Positions 43,865-53,234 of a stretch of 64,000 nt of DNA are shown in pieces. The stretch spans positions 682,001 through 746,000 of the forward strand of contig NZ_JACZCQ010000003.1 of NCBI RefSeq assembly GCF_014904705.1. Direction: 5' to 3'. Within the stretch, counting starts at the first letter, position 1. Every line of letters begins with the position of its first letter. The stretch comes from Nisaea sediminum (lineage in GTDB: Bacteria; Pseudomonadota; Alphaproteobacteria; Thalassobaculales; Thalassobaculaceae). The notes under the pieces are model-generated. The model did not search any database, was not told the origin of the DNA, and worked only from the letters and a program-made list of their open reading frames with translations. Both the position numbers and the translations under genes were made by a program.

Positions 43865-45886
43865 CTAGTCGACCCAGGGCGCCTTGGGCTTCGACTGTCC
43901 CTTCCGGTGAGTCTTCTTCGGCTTGCCCGCCCCGTGCTTCGCGTCGCCGCGCTTGCCGTCCAAGGCTTTCGGGCTGCCGGCCTTGCCCTTGGCGAATTTT
44001 CCGCCCGGCTTGCCGCCGCTTCCTTTCGGCTTCCGGTTCTTGTCGAACTTCCGCGGCTTGCCGTCGAAGTCGGGAGCTTCCTTCGCGACCGTATCGGAAC
44101 GCTCCGCCGCGGCCTCCCGCTCAGGCCTGCCCTGCCTGCGTTCCTTCTCCCACTTCCGGGGCGGCGTACGGTCACCTGCTTCCCGATCCTGTCCGAAACC
44201 CTTTTCCGCTCTGGGTTTGCGAGGGGCTCTGGGCGCGCGTGATTCCACGATGTCTTCGAGCGCCTCCGGAGTACCGGCAAACCGGTCGACGGTGATCGAC
44301 TTCTCGACCTTGCGGCTCGGCCCGACGGCTTCGAGGAGAGTCTCGGCCGCCTGCGGGAGTATCTCGACGTAGGTCTCGTTCTCCTGGATCTTGATCCTGC
44401 CCACATCGGCCTTGGTGATGTTTCCGATGCGGATCAGCATCGGCAGGATCCATCGGGCCTCGGCCCGATGGCTGCGCCCGACGGAGAGACGGAGCCAGAC
44501 CCCGTTCTCGAAATCCTGCCGCGTCTTGGGCGCTCCGTCGCGAGGCCCCCGTTCGCCGCGCCTGTCGTCCTGCGGACCGTCCAGCAGATCCTCCGGTGCC
44601 GCGAGCCCGGCCATCTGCTTGCGCAGGAAAGCGATCGCGACCGCTTCCGCGTCGTGTTTCGCAAGCAGCTCGGCCGCGAAGGCGCGTTCCTCCTCGGTCG
44701 TCTCGCCGCCGAGATCCGGGTCTTCCAGAATGCGCTTGCGGTCCAGCGCCAGGATCTCGTCCGCCGACGGCGGCTTGCCCCAGGTCGCCGTCACATTCGC
44801 GAAGCCCAGAAGGCGTTCGGTCTTGCGCCGCATCGAAAAGGGCACGATCAGGGTGGAGACGCCCTTGCGTCCCGCCCGCCCGGTCCGGCCGCTCCGGTGC
44901 AGCAGGGACTCCTCGTTCTTCGGCAGGTCCGCGTGGATCACGAGCTCGAGGTTCGGCAGATCGATGCCGCGTGCGGCGACGTCGGTCGCGACGCAGACCT
45001 TCGCCCGTCCGTCCCGGAGCGCCTGCAGCGCGTAGGTCCGTGCGCTCTGGTTCAGCTCGCCCGAGAGCGCCACCACGGGAATGCCCCGGTTGGTGAAACG
45101 GCTGGTCAGATGGGCGACGGTCGCACGCGTACTGCAGAAAACGATCGCGGAGGGCGCATCGGTATGGCGCAGCACGTTGATAATCGCGTTTTCCCGGTCG
45201 CTCGGCGCGCAGACAAGCGCCCGGTACTCGATATCGCCATGCTGGCGCTTCTCGCCCGCCGTGGTGATCCGGACCGCGTCGCGCTGGTAGCGCTGGGCAA
45301 GTGTGGCGATGGGTTTGGCCACCGTGGCCGAGAACATGAGCGTCCGGCGCTCTTCCGGGGCGGCGCCCAGAATGAACTCCAGATCCTCGCGAAAGCCGAG
45401 ATGCAGCATCTCGTCGGCCTCGTCGAGGACCACAACCTTCATCTGCGACAGGTCGAGCGCCCCCCGCTCGATATGGTCGCGCAGGCGGCCGGGCGTGCCG
45501 ACGACGATATGCGCACCGCGCTCAAGCGCCATACGCTCGCGTCGCGGGTCCATGCCGCCGACGCAGGACGTTACGGAAGCGCCGGTGAACTCGTAGAGCC
45601 ATTCGAGCTCGCGCTGTACCTGCATTGCCAGCTCGCGGGTCGGCGCTACAACGAGGGCCACGGGTGCCTCGAGCCGCCCGAAGCGCCCGCTCTCGTCGAG
45701 CAGAGTCGGCGCCATCGCGAGGCCAAAGGCCACGGTCTTGCCGGAGCCGGTCTGCGCCGAGACCAACGCATCGGCGCCCTGCATCTCCTCGCCGAGAACA
45801 GCCTGCTGCACCGGGGTCAAGGTCTCGTAACCGCGCTTCGCCAATGCCTTGCCGAGCGCAGGAACAACGCCTTCGAAATCCGTCAT
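43865..45886 (-). CDS. DEAD-box RNA helicase (CsdA/DeaD-like) with DbpA-type domain and basic tail
   Basis: The 673-residue protein carries both RecA lobes: Q motif near 25, AQTGSGKT at 44-51, PTRELAMQVQ, VVLDEADEMLHLGF, SATVAKP, and HRSGRTGRAGRKG in the second lobe. After about residue 455 comes a DbpA-like RNA-binding domain (GVWLRLSVGRSHRAEARWILPMLIRIGNITKADVGRI). The last 120 residues are rich in Lys, Arg, Gly and Pro and probably disordered, binding RNA non-specifically. Such helicases act in ribosome assembly and RNA decay, often in the cold. The gene is divergent from the Nudix gene. Confidence 0.95.
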   Translation of the reverse strand: MTDFEGVVPALGKALAKRGYETLTPVQQAVLGEEMQGADALVSAQTGSGKTVAFGLAMAPTLLDESGRFGRLEAPVALVVAPTRELAMQVQRELEWLYEFTGASVTSCVGGMDPRRERMALERGAHIVVGTPGRLRDHIERGALDLSQMKVVVLDEADEMLHLGFREDLEFILGAAPEERRTLMFSATVAKPIATLAQRYQRDAVRITTAGEKRQHGDIEYRALVCAPSDRENAIINVLRHTDAPSAIVFCSTRATVAHLTSRFTNRGIPVVALSGELNQSARTYALQALRDGRAKVCVATDVAARGIDLPNLELVIHADLPKNEESLLHRSGRTGRAGRKGVSTLIVPFSMRRKTERLLGFANVTATWGKPPSADEILALDRKRILEDPDLGGETTEEERAFAAELLAKHDAEAVAIAFLRKQMAGLAAPEDLLDGPQDDRRGERGPRDGAPKTRQDFENGVWLRLSVGRSHRAEARWILPMLIRIGNITKADVGRIKIQENETYVEILPQAAETLLEAVGPSRKVEKSITVDRFAGTPEALEDIVESRAPRAPRKPRAEKGFGQDREAGDRTPPRKWEKERRQGRPEREAAAERSDTVAKEAPDFDGKPRKFDKNRKPKGSGGKPGGKFAKGKAGSPKALDGKRGDAKHGAGKPKKTHRKGQSKPKAPWVD

Positions 45887-46113
45887 ATCATTTCTTTCGG
45901 AGTGTCCGCGATCTGCCGACCGGTTGAAGTTCTTCCCGAGCCGGGGATCTGCGGTGCCGCGCCGTCAGCGCGAAATCAAAATCAGTGGCGCGCAACATAA
46001 TGACGCGCGCGCGTAAAGTACAGCGTTCCCGGATAGAGGCAGCCATGCATGGAAACTGGCCTCGGCAAAGCGATACCGTTAAGTTGGAACAATGACATAG
46101 CAGGGGAGCAGAG

Positions 46114-46581
46114 ATGCACCGCGTTGGGATCATCCCGTTCGATATCAGAGACGATCTGGTCGCCGTTCTGTTCGTGACCTCGCAAACGCGCGGACGCTGG
46201 ATCCTGCCGAAGGGAAAACGCAAGAAGGACGAGACCCAGACCGAGGCCTGTCTGAGGGAGGGGTTCGAGGAAGCCGGCGTCAAGGGCGAGGTGCTCAAGG
46301 ATTTCCCGATGACCCAGGTAATCACCAAACTGACAAGCGCGGGCAAGGTCGAAATCCCTGTGACTTACTACCCGTTCCTCGTAACCGAGCAGTTCGACGA
46401 ATGGCCGGAGAAAGAACAGCGCCAGCGCCACTGGGCTCTACTGGAAGACGCCCCGCGGGTCGCCTACCGCGAGGACTATCTTCCCGTCCTGCGCCAGTTC
46501 GAGGCGCTGAGCAATTGGATCAGAGAGACTGCAGCACAGCATAAACGGCAGCAGCAAGCAGAGCTGACGCCGGCACAGTGA
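46114..46581 (+). CDS. Nudix hydrolase
   Basis: The 155-residue protein has a complete Nudix box, GKRKKDETQTEACLREGFEEAGV, matching G-x5-E-x7-R-E-x2-E-E-x-G-hydrophobic, preceded by WILPKGK. The opening MHRVGIIPFDIRDDLVAVLFV and the size resemble diphosphoinositol/diadenosine polyphosphate hydrolases of the MutT-like type, but the nucleotide substrate is unknown. A GGGGAGCAG ribosome site precedes ATG 46114. Its last 62 bases overlap, tail to tail, the end of the Pit phosphate transporter gene on the other strand. Confidence 0.93.
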   Translation: MHRVGIIPFDIRDDLVAVLFVTSQTRGRWILPKGKRKKDETQTEACLREGFEEAGVKGEVLKDFPMTQVITKLTSAGKVEIPVTYYPFLVTEQFDEWPEKEQRQRHWALLEDAPRVAYREDYLPVLRQFEALSNWIRETAAQHKRQQQAELTPAQ

Positions 46582-48013
46582 TGATCCAGGCGGCAGCGAT
46601 CGAGATCACGAAATTGCGCCGCACCAGCCGCCGAACAGACCGGTATTCCTTGCTGTTGAAGGCGTCCTCGGCGGTCGCATTCAGCTTGTGACCGGGCCGG
46701 AGCTTGCGCGTGTTCGGGTTCTCCAGAAACTCCCGCAGAAAGCCGACGCCGAAGACAGCGCCGACCGCGATATGGGTTGAACTGACCGGCAGGCCGAGCG
46801 TGGTCGCGATCAGCACCGTGACAGCGGCGGAAAGCGCGACGCAGTAGGAGCGCGGCGAGTTCAGCCGCGTGATCTTCTCGCCCACGACCGCGATCAGTTT
46901 CGGTCCGAAGAGGCCAAGCCCGAAGGCAATCCCGAAGGCGCCGATCGCCATCACCCAGAGCGGGATGGTGACGTTGCTCGAGATTCCCGCGCCCTCTCCC
47001 GCCGTGGAGACGATCGCGGCGAGCGGGCCGACAGCATTCGCGACGTCATTTGCCCCGTGCGCGAAGGAGAGCAAGGCGGCACCGGCGATCAGCGGAATGT
47101 CGAACAGGCGATAGACCCCCTGGCGGGTGTTCTCCAGCTTGAGCACGCGCCGGGCGATGTAAGGCTTGGACAGAAAGTACGAGACGGCAAAGGCAAGCAG
47201 CGAGTAGAGCGCGATCTCGAACAGCGACGGATGCCAGATCTTCTTCAGTCCCTTCATCGCCATGTAGGCGGCGAAGGCACAGGCCATTAGGCCAATCAGG
47301 ATGGGGACCCAGGTCTTCGCGGCGGTCAGCTTGTCTTCGACAAGCAGCACCTTCTTCTTGATCACATAGAGCATCGCCGCGGCGCAGATCGCGCCGAAGA
47401 CCGGGGAGATCACCCAGCTGGCGGCAATCGCGCCCATGGTGCCCCAGTTGACGAGGCCGAAGCCTGCCGCCGCAATGCCGGCACCAAGCACGCCGCCGAC
47501 GATCGAGTGCGTGGTGGAGACCGGCGCGTTCAGCATGGTCGCGAGGTTGATCCAGAGCGCGGCCGCGAACAGCGAACTCAACATCAGATCGCGGAATTCC
47601 CCGACGCTGACGCTTTCGCCCGGAGAGATGATCCCTTTCGACACCGTCTTGACCACGTCGCCACCGGCGAGCAGAGCGCCCGCGCTCTCGCAGACGGCGG
47701 CGATCAGGATCGCGCCGGTCACAGTCAGCACCTTGCCGCCGACCGCGGGGCCCATGTTGTTGGCGACATCGTTGGCGCCGATATTGAGCGCCATATAGCC
47801 GCCGACCACGGCCGCGACGGCCACGATCAGCCAGTCCTCACCGAGGTTCTCCTGCGTGCTCCCGACATAGATCCCGACTATCGCAAGGAACACGACCGAG
47901 AGGCCGAGCGGAACGGTCACGCTCTTCAGATTGCCGAACTGGGACTGGAAGAAGTCGAGCCGGCGCAGGTCGTTGACATACCGGTTTTCGATTTTGCGGG
48001 GATTGGAAGACAC
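46520..48013 (-). CDS. Inorganic phosphate transporter, PiT family
   Basis: The 497-residue polytopic protein has the duplicated PHO4 architecture. The first half contains GGYMALNIGANDVANNMGPAVGGKVLT and the second FAHGANDVANAVGPLAAIVS, the two GANDVAN signatures, with two TTHSIVGG/SSTHIAVGAVFG segments following in each repeat. It imports phosphate (as a metal-phosphate complex) with protons or sodium. An N-terminal cytoplasmic stretch of about 30 residues precedes the first helix. The C-terminal end overlaps the Nudix gene. The Nudix partner could release phosphate, but a link is speculative. Confidence 0.95.
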   Translation of the reverse strand: MSSNPRKIENRYVNDLRRLDFFQSQFGNLKSVTVPLGLSVVFLAIVGIYVGSTQENLGEDWLIVAVAAVVGGYMALNIGANDVANNMGPAVGGKVLTVTGAILIAAVCESAGALLAGGDVVKTVSKGIISPGESVSVGEFRDLMLSSLFAAALWINLATMLNAPVSTTHSIVGGVLGAGIAAAGFGLVNWGTMGAIAASWVISPVFGAICAAAMLYVIKKKVLLVEDKLTAAKTWVPILIGLMACAFAAYMAMKGLKKIWHPSLFEIALYSLLAFAVSYFLSKPYIARRVLKLENTRQGVYRLFDIPLIAGAALLSFAHGANDVANAVGPLAAIVSTAGEGAGISSNVTIPLWVMAIGAFGIAFGLGLFGPKLIAVVGEKITRLNSPRSYCVALSAAVTVLIATTLGLPVSSTHIAVGAVFGVGFLREFLENPNTRKLRPGHKLNATAEDAFNSKEYRSVRRLVRRNFVISIAAAWIITVPASALLAAAVYAVLQSL

Positions 48014-48397
48014 TGAAGCGACTGCCTATGGGTCTGTCGAGATGCCATTCAGCCTTCTGGCCGAACCGCTTCACGGGGCTGTCTCGCCGAACGCCGGCCA
48101 ACCGGCAGCGTTCGTTTCGCCGGGCCTATCTTTCAATCGAACGCAGACGCATTCGACCCCCGGGCGGGTTCGCAGCCCTAGTAGCACTGAAAGACGCCGC
48201 ACGAAAACACAATTCATCCGTCTAAAGAGCAAGCGGAGGTCGGCCCGTCAGTCCCGGCGAAGACCGCCGTACATTTTCAAACGAAACCGGAAAAGCTCAT
48301 TCCGGGAGCCGTATCCGGCGACAAGACAGCCCAATTTTGTTTGCTGTCCTATCCCGGCGTCAGACCGTTTCGCAGAGGACTGAGCCGGACAGCGCGG
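48014..48397. other. Intergenic region, no gene seen
   Basis: This 384-base gap lies between the start of the phosphate transporter gene and the end of the GntR gene, both on the minus strand, and should hold the transporter promoter. I see no coding sequence. GACAGC at 48326-48331 and GCTGTC at 48344-48349 could form a six-pair hairpin after the GntR gene, too weak to call a terminator. Confidence 0.4.
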
Positions 48398-49108
48398 TCA
48401 GAAACTGTCCGCGACCCGTACCCAGGTATTGCGCAGATGGCGTTGGAGCACCTCGGCCAAAGCGGCCCCGTCGCGGCGCTTGAGTGCTGCAATCATTTCA
48501 TCGTGCTCGGCAAGCGCGGCCTTCCACTTCTCGGTGCCGCTGTTGCCGATGAAACGCAGCCGCTTCATGCGCGATTGCAGCATCCCGTGCATCTCGATCA
48601 GCGTCTCGTTGCCCGTCGCCGCCACGATCATCGAATGGATTGCCTGGTTGAGCTTATAATAGCTCAAGCGCTCCTTCGATCTGTAGAACCCGACCATCCG
48701 GTCGTGCACGGCCGAGATCTCCGCGATCTGCGCGTCGCTTGCCTGCTCGCAGGCAAGGCGTCCCGCCATGGCCTCGAGCTCCGTCAGCACCTCCAGCATG
48801 TCGCGGGCATCCTTGGCGTTGAATGACCTGACGACCGTGCCCCGCCCCGGACGCGGTTCGATCAGGCCTTCGCTGGCCAGCGTCTTGACGGCTTCCCTCA
48901 ATGGCGTGCGGGACACCCCGAGTTCCTCGCAGAGCCGGGATTCATTGAGCCGCATCCCCGGCGTCAGAACGCCTTCGATGATGAGGTCGCGCAACCGGTT
49001 CGCCACCAGATCGTGCAGCGACTGGCGCTCGATCCGGACCGCGGAATGCTCGCTCAAAGGAGCTGTCAGACCGGCGGCCGCAGCCTCGGGGGAAGACGCT
49101 TCATTCAT
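48398..49108 (-). CDS. GntR family transcriptional regulator, FadR/FCD subfamily
   Basis: From ATG 49108 the protein has 236 residues. The N-terminal winged helix reads LHDLVANRLRDLIIEGVLTPGMRLNESRLCEELGVSRTPLREAVKTLASEGLIEPRPGRGTVV in outline, the GntR pattern. The C-terminal FCD domain has MLEVLTELEAMAGRLA and the His-containing LNQAIHSMIV, which usually coordinates a metal and the acid effector. It is divergent from the PdxA-like/TRAP genes across about 98 bases containing a perfect palindrome, so it very probably represses them until the substrate appears. Confidence 0.94.
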   Translation of the reverse strand: MNEASSPEAAAAGLTAPLSEHSAVRIERQSLHDLVANRLRDLIIEGVLTPGMRLNESRLCEELGVSRTPLREAVKTLASEGLIEPRPGRGTVVRSFNAKDARDMLEVLTELEAMAGRLACEQASDAQIAEISAVHDRMVGFYRSKERLSYYKLNQAIHSMIVAATGNETLIEMHGMLQSRMKRLRFIGNSGTEKWKAALAEHDEMIAALKRRDGAALAEVLQRHLRNTWVRVADSF

Positions 49109-49173
49109 GCCGGCACCATACCCGATTTCGCGGAATTGGAAGATCAAAAGCGCTTGCGACGCATATTGCATTC

Positions 49174-49188
49174 TGCATACAGTATGCA
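49174..49188. promoter_or_regulatory. Perfect palindrome, candidate GntR operator
   Basis: TGCATACAGTATGCA is a perfect 15-base palindrome (seven-base arms around one base) in the divergent spacer. It ends 18 bases before the PdxA-like start codon and lies 65 bases upstream of the GntR start. FCD-type GntR proteins bind short palindromes with an AT-rich core, often with T-G-T/ATAC-type arms, so this is a strong candidate for the binding site of the adjacent regulator. Confidence 0.6.
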
Positions 49189-49206
49189 AAATTGACGAAA
49201 GAAACA

Positions 49207-50289
49207 ATGATGCCGACGAGCGAAACGCCCTCAGAAAGACCGACGATCGCGCTTGCCCTCGGAGACGCCGCCGGGATCGGCGGGGAACTGGCGGTCAAGA
49301 TCCTCTCCGACGAGGAAGTCCTTGAAAATGCGCGCCTTATCCTGATCGGAGACCGCCGGCAGCTTGAGACTGCGGCAGCAATGTTAGGAACCGGCCTCGA
49401 CCTGCCAGACTGCGATCCAGAGACGGACTCGCCAGCCTCGCTGCTCAACCTTGCGAACATCGATCCGGCTGCCGTCTCCCCAGGCGAGGCTTCGAGACAC
49501 ACAGGCGCCGCCGCGCTGGAGAATTTCGCCACCGCGCTCCGGCTCTGTGCCGCGGGTGGCGCGGACGCGGTCGCCTTCACCCCGTTCAACAAGTACGCGA
49601 TGCGCCTCGCACGCCCGGACTATGTCGACGAGATCGGCTTCATCAACGCGGTCACCGGCGCGACCAAGGACGGACGGGAATTCAACGTTCTCGACGAGTT
49701 CTGGAACGCCCGGGTGACCTCGCACATCCCGCTCAGCCAGGTTGCCGAACGGATCACGGAGGAGCGCGTCTTCGCCAGCATCGAGCTGACCGACCAGACG
49801 ATGCGGAATGCCGGCTTCGCCCGGCCGCGGATCGCGGTCGCCGCGCTCAACCCGCATGCGGGAGACGGCGGCAATTTCGGCCATGAGGACGACCGGGAAA
49901 TCGCGCCCGCCGTGCAGCGCGCGAAGGAAAAACAGATCTCCGTCGAGGGACCGCTGCCGTCAGACACCGTCTATCTGCGCGCGTACAAGGGCGAGTTCGA
50001 CGCCGTGCTGTCGATGTATCACGACCAGGGGCAGATCGCGATGAAGCTCATCGGCTTCGACCGCGGCGTCACCCTGATCGGCGGCTATCCCTTCTGGATC
50101 GCGACGCCCGCCCACGGCACCGCCTACGACATCGCGGGCCAAGGCATCGCCAATCCGAACGCAACCAAGCGGGCATTGCTGCTCGCGGCCAAACTCGCGC
50201 GGCAGGGCGACCTCGTGCCCGCCGATGCCGCATCGAGAGCGTCCGCAATTGCCAAGGCCACCGCGGAGGTCTCCACGGCGGCTCCATAA
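49207..50289 (+). CDS. PdxA-family NAD-dependent dehydrogenase
   Basis: From ATG 49207 the protein has 360 residues. IALALGDAAGIGGELAVKIL, ARVTSHIPLSQV, VAALNPHAGDGGNFGHED and SMYHDQGQIAMKLIGFDRGVTLIGGYPF followed by HGTAYDIAG are the metal- and substrate-binding segments of the 4-hydroxythreonine-4-phosphate dehydrogenase family. Several positions differ from true PdxA, and the setting with a GntR regulator and a DctPQM transporter indicates a catabolic PdxA2-like role, as in D-threonate pathways. However, no DUF1537 kinase is nearby, so the substrate must be phosphorylated elsewhere or differ. Vitamin B6 synthesis seems unlikely. Confidence 0.88.
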   Translation: MMPTSETPSERPTIALALGDAAGIGGELAVKILSDEEVLENARLILIGDRRQLETAAAMLGTGLDLPDCDPETDSPASLLNLANIDPAAVSPGEASRHTGAAALENFATALRLCAAGGADAVAFTPFNKYAMRLARPDYVDEIGFINAVTGATKDGREFNVLDEFWNARVTSHIPLSQVAERITEERVFASIELTDQTMRNAGFARPRIAVAALNPHAGDGGNFGHEDDREIAPAVQRAKEKQISVEGPLPSDTVYLRAYKGEFDAVLSMYHDQGQIAMKLIGFDRGVTLIGGYPFWIATPAHGTAYDIAGQGIANPNATKRALLLAAKLARQGDLVPADAASRASAIAKATAEVSTAAP

Positions 50290-50319
50290 AACCGAAGAGC
50301 AAGAATGGGAGGAAATACA

Positions 50320-51303
50320 ATGATCAAAATAAGATCACTCGCTCTGGCCGGCGCCATGATGCTGGCCGCAACATCCTTCGCCGACGCGAAGGAAGAGATC
50401 ATTTTCGGCATCTCCGCCGCGACCGGCTCGCTACAGCAGCAGACCGCCGCCGAGTTCGTGAAGCGCGCCAACGCCAAGCTCGGCGACAAGGCCGAAGTGA
50501 AGCTGTTCGACTCCTCGCAGATCGGCAAAGACAAGGAGCTGATGCAGAAGCTGAAGATCGGCACCGTCCATCTCGCCCTGCCCTCCTCGATCATGTCCTC
50601 CGTCGCCGACAAGTTCGCGCTTTTCGACATGCCCTTCCTGGTCGCGGACCGGGCGCATCTGGCGCGGATCGAGGAGAAGGTCTTCTGGTCCGAGATCGCC
50701 CCGACGGCGGAGGAGAAGGGCTACAAGGTTCTCGCGGTCTGGGAGAACGGCGTCCGGCACATCACCAACAATGTCCGCCCGGTTACCACACCGGAAGATC
50801 TGAACGGCCTGAAGATCCGCACGCCGAAATCGACCTGGCGGGTGAAGATGTTCGAGGCCTGGGGCGCGAACCCGACGCCGATGGCTTTCTCCGAAGTCTT
50901 CACCGGCCTCCAGACCGGCGTGATCGACGGGCAGGAGAACCCCTATACGAACATCGCCTCGGCCAAACTGAACGAGGTGCAGAAGTATCTCTCCAAGACC
51001 GGCCATGTCTACACGCCCTCCTACCCGACCATGGGAAAGGCGATGTACGACAAGATGGACCCGGCGATCGTCTCGGTGCTTGAATCCGTCGCCCGCGAAC
51101 TCGAGATCTGGGCCCGCGACAGAGGCGAGGCAGCGGACACCGAGCTTAAGGACAAGCTCGTCGCCGGCGGCATGAGCTACAACGAGGCCAACCGCGCCGC
51201 CTTCGTCGCCGCCTCGCAGCCGATCTATGACGCCTTCGCCGCCGAGGTGAAGGGCGGACAGGCCCTGATCGACGCGGCCATCGCGCTCGCTCCGGGTTCC
51301 TGA
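50320..51303 (+). CDS. TRAP transporter solute-binding protein, DctP family
   Basis: From ATG 50320, preceded by GGGAGGA, the protein has 327 residues and begins with a signal peptide (MIKIRSLALAGAMMLAATSFADA). DctP features are the LGDKAEVKLFDSSQIGKDKELMQKL segment, GLKIRTPKSTWRVKMFEAWGANPTPMAFSEVFTGLQTGVIDGQENP with the carboxylate-binding Arg, and YLSKTGHVYTP. It captures an organic acid in the periplasm for the DctQM permease encoded next. It follows the PdxA-like gene by 30 bases, so the substrate is probably the precursor of the compound that enzyme oxidises. Confidence 0.95.
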   Translation: MIKIRSLALAGAMMLAATSFADAKEEIIFGISAATGSLQQQTAAEFVKRANAKLGDKAEVKLFDSSQIGKDKELMQKLKIGTVHLALPSSIMSSVADKFALFDMPFLVADRAHLARIEEKVFWSEIAPTAEEKGYKVLAVWENGVRHITNNVRPVTTPEDLNGLKIRTPKSTWRVKMFEAWGANPTPMAFSEVFTGLQTGVIDGQENPYTNIASAKLNEVQKYLSKTGHVYTPSYPTMGKAMYDKMDPAIVSVLESVARELEIWARDRGEAADTELKDKLVAGGMSYNEANRAAFVAASQPIYDAFAAEVKGGQALIDAAIALAPGS

Positions 51304-51399
51304 CCGGCGCACTTTCAAGGGTCGTCCGCCCCACGCCTCCGGCCGGCTGGCGGGGGCGGGCACCCGCCCTTCCTTTCGACCCGTTCCGGGACGCGCCTC

Positions 51400-51951
51400 A
51401 TGACCGCCTTCTCCAGAGCCCTTCGCGCCGCGCTCGCCGCCATGACCATCGGACTTCTGGTCACGCTCGCCATCGTCGTCGTCTCGGCGACCGTCGCGCG
51501 CTACGTCTTCAATTCCTCCTTCGTTTGGTATGACGAGGTCGCCGGCGTGCTGCTCGCCTGGATCACCTTCTACGGCTCGGCCTACGCCGCCACACGGCGC
51601 CGCCATCTCGGCTTCGACGGACTGGTGATCTCGCTGGCGATGCCTTACCGCGCCTGGCTCTTCGCGCTCGCCGAGCTGATCGGTTACGTGGTCTTCGCGA
51701 TCCTCGCCTACGCCGGCTGGTTCATCCTGCAGGTGATGGGGACCGAGACCCTGATTTCCCTGCCCTGGATGCCGCTCTGGTTCACCCAGTCGGTGGTCCC
51801 GGTCGGCGCCGTGCTCTTCATGATCGGCCAGGCAGCCTCGACGCCCGAGGCCTATGCCCGGATCCGTGCCGGACGAAGCGCCGAGATGGACGAAATCGAC
51901 GAGGAAATCGCCCACGCCAAGAAAGCACAAGGCGCGGGAGACGAGAAATGA
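51400..51951 (+). CDS. TRAP transporter small permease, DctQ family
   Basis: The 183-residue protein has four membrane helices: LAAMTIGLLVTLAIVVVSATVARYVF, WYDEVAGVLLAWITFYGSAYAATRRRHLGFD, ALAELIGYVVFAILAYAGWFIL and WFTQSVVPVGAVLFMIGQ. The E-V/A-G-x-L-L-x-W and the R-R-x-H-L-G/x segments are characteristic of DctQ. It joins the large permease in the membrane. The C-terminal tail is charged, and its stop overlaps the start of dctM by four bases (ATGA). Confidence 0.94.
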   Translation: MTAFSRALRAALAAMTIGLLVTLAIVVVSATVARYVFNSSFVWYDEVAGVLLAWITFYGSAYAATRRRHLGFDGLVISLAMPYRAWLFALAELIGYVVFAILAYAGWFILQVMGTETLISLPWMPLWFTQSVVPVGAVLFMIGQAASTPEAYARIRAGRSAEMDEIDEEIAHAKKAQGAGDEK

Positions 51952-53231
51952 TCGCCGTCCTGCTCCTCATCCTTCTCGCCATGATGATCGCGATCAACGT
52001 GCCGATCGCGGTAGCGATCGCCGCCGTCGCGCTGATCGGCACCTGGACCGAGAAAGGCGTCTTCGGCTTCTACGACGCGGCGCTGACGATCTTCGACGGG
52101 TCGACCAATTTCCCGCTGATCGCGATCCCGCTCTTCATCCTCGCGGGCGCGCTGATGAACACGAGCGGCATCTCGCGCCGGCTGATCGACTTCACCGCGG
52201 CGCTGATCGGCTTCGTCCGCGGCGGCCTCGCGATGGTGAATGTCGGCGTCTCCCTTTTCTTCGCGGAGATTTCCGGATCGGCCGTCGCCGACGTCGCGGC
52301 CATCGGCTCGGTGCTGATCCCGGCGATGAAGCGCAAACGCTATGCCGCGACCTTCGCCGCCGCCGTCACCTCCTCCTCCGCCTCACTCGCGGTCATTATC
52401 CCGCCGTCGATCCCGATGATCCTCTATGGCGCCCTGACCGACGCCTCGATCACCCAGCTTTTCGTCGCTGGAATCATCCCGGGCCTGCTCGGCGGCTTCC
52501 TGATGCTCTGCCTCTGCCACTGGTTCGCGGTGCGCTACAATCTGCCGCGCGAGGAGGCCTTCTCTCTCGACCGGCTCTGGAGCACTTTCAAAGCCGCGGG
52601 GCCCGCCCTGCTGCTGCCGATCATCATTCTCGGCGGCATCTTCGGAGGCGTGGTGACGGCAACGGAAGGTGCCGGGCTCGCGGTCGTCGCGGCTCTGCTG
52701 ATCGGTGGCTTCGTCTACCGGGAGATCGATCTGAAGGAACTGCACGGCGCGCTGATCGAAGGCGTCTCGCAGACCGCCATCGTCATGCTGCTGGTCGCGA
52801 GTTCCGCCATCCTCGGGCTCTATCTTACCGAGAGTGAGGTTCCGCAGCATTTCGCCCGCTGGATCACCGGCGTCTCCGAGAACAAGTACGTCGTGCTGAT
52901 GCTGCTCAACGTGATGCTGTTCATGCTGGGCATGATCCTGCACGGCGCGGCTGCGATCATCCTGATCGTCCCGATCGTCATGCCCCTGGTGCAGCAGATC
53001 GGCGTCGACCCGATCCAGTTCGGCATCATCCTGACTCTGAACATCGCCATCGGCCAGCAGACGCCGCCGGTCGCGAGCGTGCTGGTGACCGCCTGCTCCA
53101 TCGCCCGCACCGACATCTGGGCGACGACCCGCACCAACGTGCCGTTCATTCTGGTCCTGATCGGCCTGTTGCTGATCGTGACCTACGTGCCCGCGGTGCC
53201 GCTGTCCCTCGTCGACTACTTCTTCCGCTAA
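51948..53231 (+). CDS. TRAP transporter large permease, DctM family
   Basis: The 427-residue polytopic protein has about 12 membrane segments. LIAIPLFILAGALMNTSGISRRLIDF, SLFFAEISGSAVADVAAIGSVLIPAMKRKRY, SSASLAVIIPPSIPMILYG and NIAIGQQTPPVASVLVTACSIA are the DctM family hallmarks. It forms the ion-coupled translocation channel. It is the last gene of the plus-strand unit GntR-controlled pdxA-like/dctPQM, followed after three bases by a strong terminator hairpin shared with the convergent TPP-enzyme gene. Confidence 0.96.
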   Translation: MIAVLLLILLAMMIAINVPIAVAIAAVALIGTWTEKGVFGFYDAALTIFDGSTNFPLIAIPLFILAGALMNTSGISRRLIDFTAALIGFVRGGLAMVNVGVSLFFAEISGSAVADVAAIGSVLIPAMKRKRYAATFAAAVTSSSASLAVIIPPSIPMILYGALTDASITQLFVAGIIPGLLGGFLMLCLCHWFAVRYNLPREEAFSLDRLWSTFKAAGPALLLPIIILGGIFGGVVTATEGAGLAVVAALLIGGFVYREIDLKELHGALIEGVSQTAIVMLLVASSAILGLYLTESEVPQHFARWITGVSENKYVVLMLLNVMLFMLGMILHGAAAIILIVPIVMPLVQQIGVDPIQFGIILTLNIAIGQQTPPVASVLVTACSIARTDIWATTRTNVPFILVLIGLLLIVTYVPAVPLSLVDYFFR

Positions 53232-53234
53232 GCA

